A stretch of 64,000 bases of DNA, taken from positions 124,001 through 188,000 of the forward strand of contig NZ_SBIT01000006.1 of NCBI RefSeq assembly GCF_004765785.1. Direction: 5' to 3'. This document shows, piece after piece, positions 25,349 to 33,896 of this stretch. The translations under genes were made by a program, and so were the position numbers. The notes beneath the pieces are model-generated. The model had not been told where the DNA came from and ran no database searches. It saw only the letters and a program-made list of their open reading frames with translations. Source of the stretch: Halorussus ruber (GTDB lineage: Archaea > Halobacteriota > Halobacteria > Halobacteriales > Haladaptataceae). Position 1 is the first letter of the stretch. Every line of letters begins with the position of its first letter.

Positions 25349-25453
25349 TCGTTCCACTCGACAAATAAAAACCTTCGGGACAGAGGAAACAACGGACGCA
25401 CCGCTAACCACGAGGCTTTATAACCCAGTCCGTCCAACGACCGTACATCGACA

Positions 25454-26695
25454 ATGTCATCGTTCAGTTTCGACCGGGACAACTCCCTCTACAAGAACCG
25501 GGACGCGCTGTTAGAGGAGTACACCCCGGACAATCTCGTCGGGCGCGACGAGGAGTTAGAGGAGTACCACGCCGCCCTCCAGCCGATTATCAACGGCGAG
25601 GCCCCCTCGAACATCTTCCTCTACGGAAAGAGCGGAGTCGGCAAGACCGCGGCCACCCGATTCCTGCTCAATCGCCTGCAGGACGACGCCGCCAAGTACG
25701 ACGACATCTCGCTCAACGTCATCGAAATCAACTGCGACGGCCTCAACTCCAGCTATCAGGTCGCGGTGCGCCTCGTCAACACGCTTCGTGACCCCTCCGA
25801 GCAGATCAGCAACACGGGCTATCCCCAAGCGCAGGTCTACAGTTTTCTCTGGGAGGAACTCGACAAACTCGGCGGCACCATCATCGTGGTCTTGGACGAG
25901 GTCGACCACATCAACGACAACTCCATCCTCTACCAGATTCCCCGCGCCCGGTCGAACGGCTACCTCGAAGACGCCAAAATCGGCCTCATCGGCATCTCTA
26001 ACGACCTCTCGTTCCGCGACTCCCTCTCGGCCAAGGTCCGCTCCTCGCTCTGCGAGAAGGAGGTCTCTTTCCCGCCCTACGACGCCACCGAACTCCAGAA
26101 AGTCCTCAGCCAGCGCGAGCAAGTCGCCTTCCACGACGGCGCGCTCGCCGAGGACGTGATTCCGCTCTGCGCCGCCTACGGCGCACAGGACGCCGGGGAC
26201 GCCCGGCAGGCCCTCGACCTCCTGCTCGAAGCGGGAGACCTCGCCCGGAAAGAGGCGGTCGAGCAGGTCACCGACGACCACGTCCAAGAAGCCCGCGAGA
26301 AGCTCGAACGCGACCGAATCATGGAGGGCGTCGCCGACCTGACCGAACACGCCCGGCTCGTCCTCTACGCGCTCACCTCGCTCGAAGCCGAGGGCAAAAC
26401 CCCCGCTCGCTCCCGGGACATCCGACCGCGGTACGAACAGCTCTGCAACCACGTCGGCACCGAACCCCTGACGAGCCGCCGGATGCGCGACCACCTCGCG
26501 GACCTCGCCATGCTCGGGGTCATCTCCTCGACGGAAAAGAACGAAGGAATGTCCGGCGGCAAGTACCGCGAACACGCCCTGAAGCAGGACCTCCAACTCG
26601 TCGTGACTGCCTTGGAGGAGACCATCGAGTTCGCTGGCGTCCACGAGAGTATCCGGCCCTACTACCAGACCACCTTCGAGGACGCGGAGAACTGA
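25454..26695 (+). CDS. orc1: Orc1/Cdc6 family replication initiator
   Basis: A 413-residue AAA+ ATPase: Walker A GKSGVGKT at residues 58-65, Walker B IIVVLDEVD at 143-151, sensor region IGLIGISNDLSFRDSL, arginine-rich RDAGDARQALDLL near 250, and a C-terminal winged helix that contacts the ORB (TEPLTSRRMRDHLADLAMLG). It binds the flanking boxes, melts the AT-rich element and loads MCM. The TATA box near 25415 and the boxes upstream suggest autoregulation. Haloarchaea carry several orc paralogues, often each tied to its own ORB variant. Confidence 0.95.
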   Translation: MSSFSFDRDNSLYKNRDALLEEYTPDNLVGRDEELEEYHAALQPIINGEAPSNIFLYGKSGVGKTAATRFLLNRLQDDAAKYDDISLNVIEINCDGLNSSYQVAVRLVNTLRDPSEQISNTGYPQAQVYSFLWEELDKLGGTIIVVLDEVDHINDNSILYQIPRARSNGYLEDAKIGLIGISNDLSFRDSLSAKVRSSLCEKEVSFPPYDATELQKVLSQREQVAFHDGALAEDVIPLCAAYGAQDAGDARQALDLLLEAGDLARKEAVEQVTDDHVQEAREKLERDRIMEGVADLTEHARLVLYALTSLEAEGKTPARSRDIRPRYEQLCNHVGTEPLTSRRMRDHLADLAMLGVISSTEKNEGMSGGKYREHALKQDLQLVVTALEETIEFAGVHESIRPYYQTTFEDAEN

Positions 26696-26733
26696 CGACT
26701 CCTTAGCGGTCCTCTACCCCATAGCGGTCTCCC

Positions 26734-26836
26734 TACCCCACCGTTTCCGGTGTCTATCGCTGACATTCGTCCCTGCTACTCCTCTCTCCATCACTCTCTT
26801 TGTTCACTCGAACCCCGTCATTTCCGCTGTCCCGGG
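26734..26836 (+). repeat. Two direct origin recognition boxes right of orc1
   Basis: TACCCCACCGTTTCCGGTGT at about 26734 and AACCCCGTCATTTCCGCTGT at 26811, in the same orientation as the left array. Confidence 0.75.
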
Positions 26837-26881
26837 CGGAATTTCTCCATCTCGAACTTCACCTTCGACTTCGTGAGAGAA

Positions 26882-27090
26882 GACAGCGGAAACAGCGGGG
26901 TAGCTTTCCGACTCTCCCGTGTTCCAAACAACGGAAATCTCGGTGTGGCGTGGCGGTAAAATCCTACCTTTCTAGACGACGGAAACCTTGATATTGACTT
27001 CGGGGAACTTGCTGATGGCAAATCGGAGAAACACCGGCGGTCGAACGACTTACCGTTCGTCAGGTCAGAAGACAGCGGAAACGATGGGGT
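26882..27090 (-). repeat. Two inverted origin recognition boxes right of orc1
   Basis: GACAGCGGAAACAGCGGGGT at 26882-26901 and GACAGCGGAAACGATGGGGT at 27071-27090, facing the two direct boxes at 26734 and 26811. The second is the exact reverse complement of the left-array consensus. Confidence 0.8.
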
Positions 27091-27166
27091 AGACGAGGAC
27101 CGTTTCTTATTGATAGACTAATTTGACAATATTCATCCAATATCGACGGTGATTCAGTATCAGATT

Positions 27167-27846
27167 ATGTCGGAAGACGAGTTAGACTCGGATGCTAGCC
27201 GACAGTCTTCCACGACATCCACCTACGGGCCACCAATCGGCGAAGACAACATTGCGACGCTGATGCGGCGCGAAGGCCGCCAGACCGTTGACAATCTAAA
27301 CAACGGACTCAGTGATATTGACACGAAGGCGAGTAAATTGATGCGGGCGAATATTGTTCTAGCGGGGTTACTTTTGAGTGGGTTCTCTTTCGCTTCGAAA
27401 TCGAACACTATCGAAGCGACTCCCTTCGTCAACTCCTTTTCCATCAGTGGAATCGTAGTTCTAGTCAGTTCGATTGTTGCTGCAGGTATCACCTATACTG
27501 CCACTGAGTCTCGCGTCGGTATCTCTCCCCAGACTATCCAAACGTTCGTTACTTCTGATTTGGAACAGTCGGAGGTAGACCGTGGACTCGCCAAGGCATA
27601 CGCTCGCTGATTACGATCAACCGTCGCGCAAACGTCAAGAATGCTTTTTACATTAGTGTTACAATTCTACTCGTCTTGACTGCTGTAATTTTGCTCTCTA
27701 CTGCTGTCTTCGTCGGCGCATTTTCTACTTTCTTCTCCGGGTATCTTCGTCTCGGTGTTTGGTTTTCGATTCTTGTTCTCGTCGCAATTATCGGTCGGAT
27801 ATCGAATATTCAGAGCGATTACGAAGAGTGGAAAGAACACCGATAG
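27167..27846 (+). pseudogene. Frameshifted four-TM membrane protein of the 360/8740/19910 family
   Basis: The first frame from the ATG at 27167 (MSEDELDSDASRQS) gives 147 residues with the family's amphipathic helix (GLSDIDTKASKLMR) and first TM hairpin, and stops at 27608-27610. The next frame, read from 27607 (ITINRRANVKNAFYISVTI), gives 79 more residues containing the missing second hairpin and a charged tail ending at 27844-27846. One extra base near 27600-27610 would rejoin them into a protein of about 226 residues, matching the length and TM layout of the intact relatives. So this is a recent single-base deletion, a sequencing error, or a -1 recoding site. Its GC content is visibly lower than most of the window. 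An upstream in-frame ATG at 27149 is possible. Confidence 0.8.
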
Positions 27847-27948
27847 GTGATTTCCTACGCTGAGGTCGGAACGTAGCAACAGGGCAGAGTTAGCGTGAAA
27901 TGGAGGTGGTGCCAAAGTTATAACTTCGTGGGAAAGAAATGCGGATAC

Positions 27949-28074
27949 ATGACCGACACGGACGAGGAGGAAGTTACATTAGACGACGACGGTGATCCAA
28001 TCGTCGTCGGAACGTCTGTTACGAAAGGTAACTTCGAGGACGACGAACTCGAAAGAGAACTCATCGAAAAATAG
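27949..28074 (+). CDS. 41-residue acidic small protein
   Basis: MTDTDEEEVTLDDDGDPIVV starts 27 bases after a TATA-like GTTATAACT (about 27917-27925), giving a nearly leaderless message. The rest includes GTSVTKGNFEDDELERELIEK, likely one short helix. It lies just after the frameshifted membrane protein gene, a position like that of the 42-residue partners elsewhere, but the sequence is not clearly related to them. Unknown function. Confidence 0.5.
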   Translation: MTDTDEEEVTLDDDGDPIVVGTSVTKGNFEDDELERELIEK

Positions 28075-28180
28075 CACTCCGTCGAGTGCAGTTCTACGGT
28101 TCTATCTTTTGCTTTTCGGTGCCTCGTATCTCGCTGAGCTATTCGGAGAGAGAAACGTCGAACGACCGAAAACAGCCGTC

Positions 28181-28990
28181 CTACTGGTCGTGTTCGACTT
28201 CTAGAATCCGCGAGTCGCAGTCGGCGCAACTGACCGCCACGACGTCCATCGTCCGACAGCAGGACTCGACGGTCTCCTGCTCCATCGTGATGTCGCCGCC
28301 GCACTCGGGGCAAGATTCGAGGAAGATGCGGAGGCCGCTCAGGACGCGACTCTGATTCGTGACCGTCAGGGCGTCCCAGCCGTCGTAGCGGTTCTCCAGC
28401 AGCTTCGCGGCCGCGAGGTCTGCGATGAGGGCCGCGCGGGACTCCCACTGGCCGAGGCGGCCGCCGTCGTACTGGGCGACCAGCGCCTCGTCGTGTTCGT
28501 CGAACGAGAGCTTGTCCTCGTCCACGTCGAGGACGCGGCCGAGGTCGCTCTTTTCGGTCCCCTCAGCGTTGATAGCGTCCATGTTCTCGTGCCAGACCTT
28601 CCGGAAGGAGTCGGAGAGACAGAGGTCGTCCATCTGCTCGCAGGGTTCGACCGCTCCGGCGTCGGCCAGCACCTGCTCGGGTTCGCGCTCCTCCTCGGCG
28701 ACCTCGGGGGTCTCGTCTTCGAGTTTGTCGAACTTCGCCAGCACCCAGTCGGGGAAGTACTGCTTGGTGAACGACGGCGTCCCCGGCACGAGGTAGCCCC
28801 GGAGGTAAATCGTCACGAGCGAGAGCGCGAACAGTACCGCACCGCCGAACGGCGTCACGACGAACGAGACCAGTCCGCTCCCGACCGCCGCGATGACGAC
28901 GTTGACGATGGTACACGGGGTACACCGGTTCTCACCAGTGTACTCCGGTTGTCGGAACCGTTCCACGAACCCTGTCGATTTCGTACTCAT
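28181..28990 (-). CDS. Membrane protein with C-terminal zinc ribbon
   Basis: A 269-residue protein. An N-terminal CTPCTIVNVVIAAVG leads into two TM segments; a soluble acidic middle of about 150 residues follows; the C-terminus has a zinc ribbon with CPECGG and CADCDS plus an extra CC pair between. The ATG at 28990 is preferred to one upstream because a TATA-like AAAATAAAG lies about 25 bases before it on the minus strand. A haloarchaeal conserved protein by appearance; function not recognised. Confidence 0.8.
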   Translation of the reverse strand: MSTKSTGFVERFRQPEYTGENRCTPCTIVNVVIAAVGSGLVSFVVTPFGGAVLFALSLVTIYLRGYLVPGTPSFTKQYFPDWVLAKFDKLEDETPEVAEEEREPEQVLADAGAVEPCEQMDDLCLSDSFRKVWHENMDAINAEGTEKSDLGRVLDVDEDKLSFDEHDEALVAQYDGGRLGQWESRAALIADLAAAKLLENRYDGWDALTVTNQSRVLSGLRIFLESCPECGGDITMEQETVESCCRTMDVVAVSCADCDSRILEVEHDQ

Positions 28991-29113
28991 ATTGTCTGTA
29001 TTCTTTATTTTCACCATATATATCTGTTGTTAAAGAAAATAGACACGTCCCCGACTAATTCCGCATTTGCCCCTCTCGGAGTTCGGCCTCTCGCTTAGAG
29101 TGCGCCCCGTTTC

Positions 29114-30742
29114 TCAGCGTTCGAGCGCAGAGGCGTCTCGCCACGTCGAGACCGTCTCGACCGCGCGTTGGAGTCGGAGCGTCACCGCGCCGCCGTTGGT
29201 GTGGTAGTCGTCGAAGGTGACCTCGCCGCCGAACTTCCCGACTATCCAGTTGGTGAGCCAGAGCCCGAGACCGCTTCCGTGGTGTAGCGCGGTCTCCTCG
29301 CCCTCCGTGAGGACTTCGCGCTCCTCGGCGGGGATGCCCGTCCCGTCGTCCGAGACGGTGACTTCGACCCACTCGCGGTCCTCCTCGGTGCTCGACACCG
29401 TGACGGTCACCGACGGGTCGTCGTTGTGTTCGATGGCGTTCTCGACCAGTTCGCTTATCGCGGCCTCCAAGGTCTTGTCGGCGAACACGCACAGCGACTC
29501 GGGGCTCTGAGTGGTAATCTCGGCCTCGGGGTGCGACTGGCGGAACTCCTCGCAGGTGCGCTCGACGCACTCGGTTACGTCGACCTGCGATTTGGTCGAG
29601 TCCTCGCGGTCGAGCGTCTTGCCGACTTCGCGGGCCTTCTCACTGATTTCGATGAGTTCGCTCGCCTTCTGCTCGATGACCTCGGCCTCCTTGGCGGCGG
29701 GCGGGAACTTCTCGCCGATGTTCTCGGCCCGGCCCAACACCACGTTGAGGTCGTTGCGCAGGTTGTGTCGCAGGATACGGTTGAACACCTGCAGCCGCTG
29801 TTCGCGCTGGACGAGTTGCTTGCGGGTCTGGACAGAGTCGATGGCGTACGCGAGGTTGCTGCCGAACTTCGAGAGGACGCGGCGCTCGGTCTCGCCGAAG
29901 GCGTGGCGCACGTCGGACCAGATGCTCAACACGCCGTAGGCCCGGTCCTCGTACACCAGCGGGATGGCCGCGACGGCGTACCGGTTACAGCCGCCGCTCG
30001 CGGCGTCGCCCACGTCGGTCTTCAACTCGAACTCGCCCTCCAGACTCGCGCGCTGTTCGACCTGCACCGAGCGGGTTTCGACCGCCTCTCGCACGGCCAC
30101 TCGGTCGCGGCCTTCTCGGTCGGCGTCCAGCACCACGGCGTCGAGATAGCGCTGCTCGACACCCGCGGACACCTGTGGGCGAACCGACGCGGCCTCGTCG
30201 TCTACGTTTCCGACCCACGCCAGCACGTACGGCGAGGAGTCCGCGAGGCGTTCGCAGACGATTTCCTCGATGGCCTCGCGCGAGGAGGCCCGGAGGACCG
30301 ATTGGCTCACGTCCCAGATGAGGTCGTTGACCTCGATTTGGCGGTCGGCGAGTCGCTCGGTGCGGCGTCTGGCGATGGCGTTCTCGATGCGGTTTGCCAG
30401 TACCGCGAACTGCTCTTTGTCGTCGCCTTTCTTGAGGTAGTCCGTGACGCCCGCGGAAATCGCCTTGCTCGCTATCTGCTCGCTTCCGCCGCCGGTCAGC
30501 AGAATGAACGGCATCTCGGGACGAGCGTCTCGGACCGCGTCCAGAAGCTCCAGTCCGTCCATCCCCGGCAGCTGGTAGTCGCTGACGACGCAGTCGAACT
30601 CCTCGACTTCGAGGCGGTCGAGTGCCGCCTCGGCGTTGTCCACTGTATGCACGTCCATGCCGTAGTCGTCGGCGAGAACTCCCGACGCTACTCTGGCGAA
30701 AAAGTCGTTGTCCTCGACGTGCAATACGCGGGGCGCGACCAT
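29114..30742 (-). CDS. Hybrid sensor: receiver-GAF-histidine kinase
   Basis: A 542-residue cytoplasmic protein with no TM segment. Residues 1-125 are a receiver domain (phospho-acceptor Asp55 in VVSDYQLPGMDG, Lys in DYLKKG). Residues about 140-305 form a GAF-like sensor. The kinase follows: H-box FNRILRHNLRNDLNVVLG with His326, N-box ELVENAIEHND, G-boxes DDGTGIP and GSGLGLWLTNW. Receiver-first kinases of this kind are typical of haloarchaea and probably sit mid-way in phosphorelays. A TATA-like ATTTATTAGG at 30771-30780 (minus strand) fits the ATG at 30742. No cognate output regulator adjacent. Confidence 0.93.
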   Translation of the reverse strand: MVAPRVLHVEDNDFFARVASGVLADDYGMDVHTVDNAEAALDRLEVEEFDCVVSDYQLPGMDGLELLDAVRDARPEMPFILLTGGGSEQIASKAISAGVTDYLKKGDDKEQFAVLANRIENAIARRRTERLADRQIEVNDLIWDVSQSVLRASSREAIEEIVCERLADSSPYVLAWVGNVDDEAASVRPQVSAGVEQRYLDAVVLDADREGRDRVAVREAVETRSVQVEQRASLEGEFELKTDVGDAASGGCNRYAVAAIPLVYEDRAYGVLSIWSDVRHAFGETERRVLSKFGSNLAYAIDSVQTRKQLVQREQRLQVFNRILRHNLRNDLNVVLGRAENIGEKFPPAAKEAEVIEQKASELIEISEKAREVGKTLDREDSTKSQVDVTECVERTCEEFRQSHPEAEITTQSPESLCVFADKTLEAAISELVENAIEHNDDPSVTVTVSSTEEDREWVEVTVSDDGTGIPAEEREVLTEGEETALHHGSGLGLWLTNWIVGKFGGEVTFDDYHTNGGAVTLRLQRAVETVSTWRDASALER

Positions 30743-30862
30743 CTACGTCTTGCCGGTTTCGCGGCTTCCTAATAAATTGTTTCCTTCTTTTAACTTTACA
30801 TACTCCGCTATCAAAACTGATGTCCGTTTATCAGAGATGATTACTCGCCGAAAACCCCGCGC

Positions 30863-31579
30863 TTAGATTCCCTCTGGCGGCTTCGGCGCGTTACCGAACG
30901 AAGGTGGGGTCGAACCGATGTCTTCCGCCCACTCGACCGCGTTTGCGAGGACTTTCTGGATTTCCGGCTGGTGATATATCGGGTACGTCTCGTGGCCCGG
31001 CCGGAAGTAGAAGATTCGGCCCGCGCCCCGCCGGTAGCAACATCCGCTCCGGAACACCTCGCCGCCTTCGAACCAACTCGTGAACACGAGGGCGTCGGGC
31101 GCTGGCACGTCGAATCGCTCACCGTACATCTCGGCCTCGGGGACCTCGATAGACTCGGGGATTCCTTCGGCGATGGGGTGGCCGGGTTCGACAGTCCAGA
31201 GTCGCTCCTTCTCGCCCTCTTCTCGCCACTTCAGGTCGCAGGTCGTCCCCATCAGGCGCTTGAAAATCTTCGAGAAGTGCCCCGAGTGGAGGACCAGCAG
31301 GCCCATCCCTTCGAGGACTCGCTGGCGGACGCGCTCGACTACCTCGTCTTCGACCTCCTCGTGGGCCTCGTGGCCCCACCACGTCAGCACGCCGGTCTCG
31401 TCCAGCACCTCGTCGGTCAGGCCGTGTTCGGGTTCGTCGATGGTGGCGGTCTGCGCGTCGAAGCCCTCGTCTCGGAGGAAGTCGGCGATGGCCTCGTGGA
31501 TGCCGTCGGGGTAGACCTCGCGGGCCTCCTCGTCTTCCTTCTCGACGCGGTATTCGTTCCAGACTGTGACGGTGGTCAT
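30863..31579 (-). CDS. ThuA-like domain protein
   Basis: A 238-residue protein of the ThuA (class I glutamine amidotransferase-like) fold: [28 protein letters not shown] at its start (the N-E-x-x-H-E/Y-P-x-G-I-H pattern), a [11 protein letters not shown] segment, [18 protein letters not shown], and [16 protein letters not shown]. In bacteria ThuA acts in trehalose or other disaccharide metabolism. No sugar genes are adjacent. It lies 39 bases downstream of the metallo-beta-lactamase gene on the same strand. Confidence 0.9.
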   Translation of the reverse strand: MTTVTVWNEYRVEKEDEEAREVYPDGIHEAIADFLRDEGFDAQTATIDEPEHGLTDEVLDETGVLTWWGHEAHEEVEDEVVERVRQRVLEGMGLLVLHSGHFSKIFKRLMGTTCDLKWREEGEKERLWTVEPGHPIAEGIPESIEVPEAEMYGERFDVPAPDALVFTSWFEGGEVFRSGCCYRRGAGRIFYFRPGHETYPIYHQPEIQKVLANAVEWAEDIGSTPPSFGNAPKPPEGI

Positions 31580-31618
31580 GCTCCCGACGTAGGGCGGGAC
31601 GACTAATCAGTGCTGAGG

Positions 31619-32656
31619 CTATCTCGGCGCGACGGATGACCCGTCGCGCTCGAACATCGCGTCCAAATCGGGACTCTCATCTCGCAGTTCGTATCCCTCT
31701 TCGACCTCTTCCGCGACGCCCTCGCGTTCGAGGTGGTCTAAGTGCGCCCACGCCTCGCCGGGACCGTGCATGATGTGAATCGCCTCCAACTCGCCGAAGA
31801 GGTCGGCGCTGACGGTCCACGCGTCGGCGGTCCCGCGCTCGCGGAGGACCTCCAGCACGCGCTCGGTTCGCTCGCGGTGATGCGCCGCGATTTCGCGGGC
31901 TCGGTCTGTCGGGTCCTCGATAGGGTCGCGGTGGCCGGGCCACGCGCGGGCGAAGTCACTATCTATAATCCGCCGGAGCGAGTCGAGGTAGGTCCCGAGG
32001 GGGTCCTCGACGCGGGGGTCCGCGCCGCCGACGTTCGGGGTGTAGCGCGGGAGGAGCGCGTCGCCCGAGAGGAGTTCCCGTCCCTCCTCGCCCTCGAACG
32101 CCAGTCCCGAGAGCCCGGCGGCGTGGCCGGGGAGGTGGACGACTTCCAACTCGACGCCGCCGAACTCGAAGCGGTCGCCGTCGCTGACCGTCTCGACGGT
32201 GGGCGAGTCGCCTTGAATCTCGTCGTGAACGCCGAGGAAATCCAGCAGTTCGGCCGCTTTCTCGTCGGGCATCCCCCAGCGCTCGAAGAGGCCGCGCTGT
32301 TCGATTTCGGCCTTGTGGTTCGCCCCGTCGCCCGCGACCATCTCGGCGTCCTCCTCGTGGACGTAGACCGTCGCGCCGCTCTCGTCTTGAATCTCGCCCG
32401 CGAGTCCGGTGTGGTCGTGGTGCCAGTGCGTGAGGAAGATGGCGTCCACGTCGGCGAACTCGACGCCGTACTCGGCGAGGCCCTCGCGGAGTTGCTCGCG
32501 GCCCTCGTCGGTGGCGACGCCGGTATCGACGATTGCGGTCGTCTCGGCGTTCTCGCCAGCACCAGTTTCCGCGTCCGCCGACGCGGCGTCCGCGCCGAAC
32601 AGGTACACGTCGTTCTCGCCCTCGAAGACGGTGTTCCCGAGTTGAATCCGTTTCAC
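31619..32656 (-). CDS. Metallo-beta-lactamase-fold hydrolase
   Basis: A 345-residue protein with the motif THWHHDH (His77, His79, His80, Asp81, His82 region), further metal ligands in LPGHAAGLSGLAF and AWPGHRDPI, and a C-terminal winged-helix-like extension (HIMHGPGEAWAHLDHLEREG). This is the glyoxalase II/LACTB2-like branch: zinc-dependent hydrolysis of thioesters, RNA or lactones; substrate unknown. It heads a probable two-gene unit with the ThuA gene. Confidence 0.92.
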   Translation of the reverse strand: MKRIQLGNTVFEGENDVYLFGADAASADAETGAGENAETTAIVDTGVATDEGREQLREGLAEYGVEFADVDAIFLTHWHHDHTGLAGEIQDESGATVYVHEEDAEMVAGDGANHKAEIEQRGLFERWGMPDEKAAELLDFLGVHDEIQGDSPTVETVSDGDRFEFGGVELEVVHLPGHAAGLSGLAFEGEEGRELLSGDALLPRYTPNVGGADPRVEDPLGTYLDSLRRIIDSDFARAWPGHRDPIEDPTDRAREIAAHHRERTERVLEVLRERGTADAWTVSADLFGELEAIHIMHGPGEAWAHLDHLEREGVAEEVEEGYELRDESPDLDAMFERDGSSVAPR

Positions 32657-32801
32657 GTTCGTACTCCGCCCGTGTCAGATAAGTCGTTTTCTCTCTCGGC
32701 ATTCTCTTCGCCCTCCCGCGATGAACAGAGTTTTACTGCACCTGTAGTAAATATTATTACGGAACTTTTATGATAGATACTGCTCGCCCTTCGACCACGC
32801 G

Positions 32802-33050
32802 ATGAGCGAACGACTGGAGCGACGGGAGCAAAACGGCGACCCGATAAACTGGAAGCGAACCGACGGCGGCGTCGAGATTTACGACGAGCGAAACTCCGAG
32901 GCGTGGGTGCGGATGGAGTTCGTCAGCGGCATCGACCCCGACAAACGCCTGTTCGGCATCTGTGACGACTGCGGGCTGGTCACGCCCCAACGCTCGCTCC
33001 CCTCCGCGAGCATGGCCTGCGGCAACTGCGGGTCGGAGTTCGAGGAGTAG
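32802..33050 (+). CDS. 82-residue zinc-ribbon protein
   Basis: An N-terminal polar beta-strand region (PINWKRTDGGVEIYDERNSEAW) followed by a ribbon with GICDDCG and MACGNCGSEFEE, four cysteines for one zinc. Probably a small nucleic-acid or protein binding module. A TATA-like AACTTTTATGAT is about 32 bases before the ATG. Confidence 0.8.
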   Translation: MSERLERREQNGDPINWKRTDGGVEIYDERNSEAWVRMEFVSGIDPDKRLFGICDDCGLVTPQRSLPSASMACGNCGSEFEE

Positions 33051-33086
33051 GAGAGCGGGAGCGAGTAGAGCGCGGCAACTGGCTTT

Positions 33087-33608
33087 TCAGAGCAGTCGGT
33101 CCACGAACGACTGGAACTGGCCGCCCTCCGAGACGGATTCGAGTTCGTCAAGTGCGTCCTCGTCTTCGTCACGGTTCCGTTCTAAGAGGTCCACAACTTC
33201 GTCGTCCACGTCGAGGACGTCCGCGAGCGCCAGCAGTCCCTCGTACTCGGTGAGTTCGAGGCGCTCGGCCTTCCGCCCGACGTGGTTGTAGAGGGCGTTC
33301 TGGACCGCCTCGTCCACGGCCTCGTCGTCGGCCGTGCGCTTCTCCTCGGTGAGCGCGTCGAACGTCGGGACGGTCCGCTCGCGGGGTTCGAGTCCGAGCG
33401 CGTCGAAGGCGCGCTCGAGGCGCGCGACGTGGTCTCGGGTCTCGTCGCGGTGGCTGGCGAACCCGTCCACGAGGTCCGAATCGGTCGCGCTGGTCTGGAG
33501 TTCGTCCAGCAAATCGGCGAGTCGGCGCTCGCCGTAGTAGACGCCGCGGAGTTCGTACTCGAACAGGTCGTCGGGCGAGTCGAGGTCGCCGGATGAGTCG
33601 AGCGTCAT
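33087..33608 (-). CDS. DUF892/YciF-like ferritin-fold protein
   Basis: A 173-residue helical protein. The motif DDLFEYELRGVYYGERRLADLL is the first helix of the YciE/YciF (DUF892) family; a second conserved element is DETRDHVARLERAFDALG, and the C-terminal half has AVQNALYNHVGRKAERLELTEYEGLLALA. The Glu/His residues spaced along the helices would form a di-iron site. Such proteins are stress-linked in bacteria. The ATG at 33608 is chosen because the domain starts soon after it. Confidence 0.85.
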   Translation of the reverse strand: MTLDSSGDLDSPDDLFEYELRGVYYGERRLADLLDELQTSATDSDLVDGFASHRDETRDHVARLERAFDALGLEPRERTVPTFDALTEEKRTADDEAVDEAVQNALYNHVGRKAERLELTEYEGLLALADVLDVDDEVVDLLERNRDEDEDALDELESVSEGGQFQSFVDRLL

Positions 33609-33722
33609 CCCGACTCGGTAAGCCACACACGTCCTTAGCAATTGTTGCCGACTGAAACTTCGGCCCGCGTCTTTCGAACGCGCCGCGCCACTATTTTCAC
33701 GACCGGGACCGTTAGCGACGCT

Positions 33723-33896
33723 ATGGCCGTTCCGAAGCCCACGACCGCGCTCGAAGCCGTCGCCGTCGTCGTCGGCGCGCTCGTCGCGTTCATCGTCGTC
33801 GTCCCGCTGGTTCCGCTACTGCTGGACCTCGTGGTGGGGATTTTTCGGGGGTTCTTCGACGCAATCGTCCCCGGCGGGCGGACCTACGAAGACTAA
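33723..33896 (+). CDS. 57-residue membrane protein
   Basis: MAVPKPTTALEAV followed by a long hydrophobic stretch that can cross the membrane once or twice, then RGFFDAIVPGGRTYED. Likely small membrane protein of unknown role. The ATG at 33723 is preferred over earlier in-frame codons, whose peptide looks non-coding. Confidence 0.6.
   Translation: MAVPKPTTALEAVAVVVGALVAFIVVVPLVPLLLDLVVGIFRGFFDAIVPGGRTYED

Larger units (their letters stand above)
24370..25453. other. Replication origin region upstream of orc1/cdc6
   Basis: A 1.08-kb gene-free stretch. It holds a 17-bp tandem repeat (24510-24560), five origin recognition boxes in one orientation (24577-25000), an AT-rich segment (about 25150-25235), two boxes in the opposite orientation (25285-25348) and the TATA box of orc1 (CTTTATAAC near 25415). 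Inverted boxes around an AT-rich core next to an Orc1/Cdc6 gene is the standard haloarchaeal origin layout. Whether it is used as the main chromosomal origin cannot be told. Confidence 0.85.
26696..27166. other. Gene-free region right of orc1 with further origin boxes
   Basis: A 470-base stretch holding four clear boxes in facing orientation plus degenerate half-motifs (ACGGAAA near 26931 and 26981). Base composition drops towards 27100-27150 (TTCTTATTGATAGACTAATTTG), where the promoter of the next gene must lie. Confidence 0.7.

Noticed and set aside
24577-27090. CRISPR array
   Set aside because: Repeats are about 20 bases, in both orientations and unevenly spaced, and match origin recognition boxes; no cas genes nearby.
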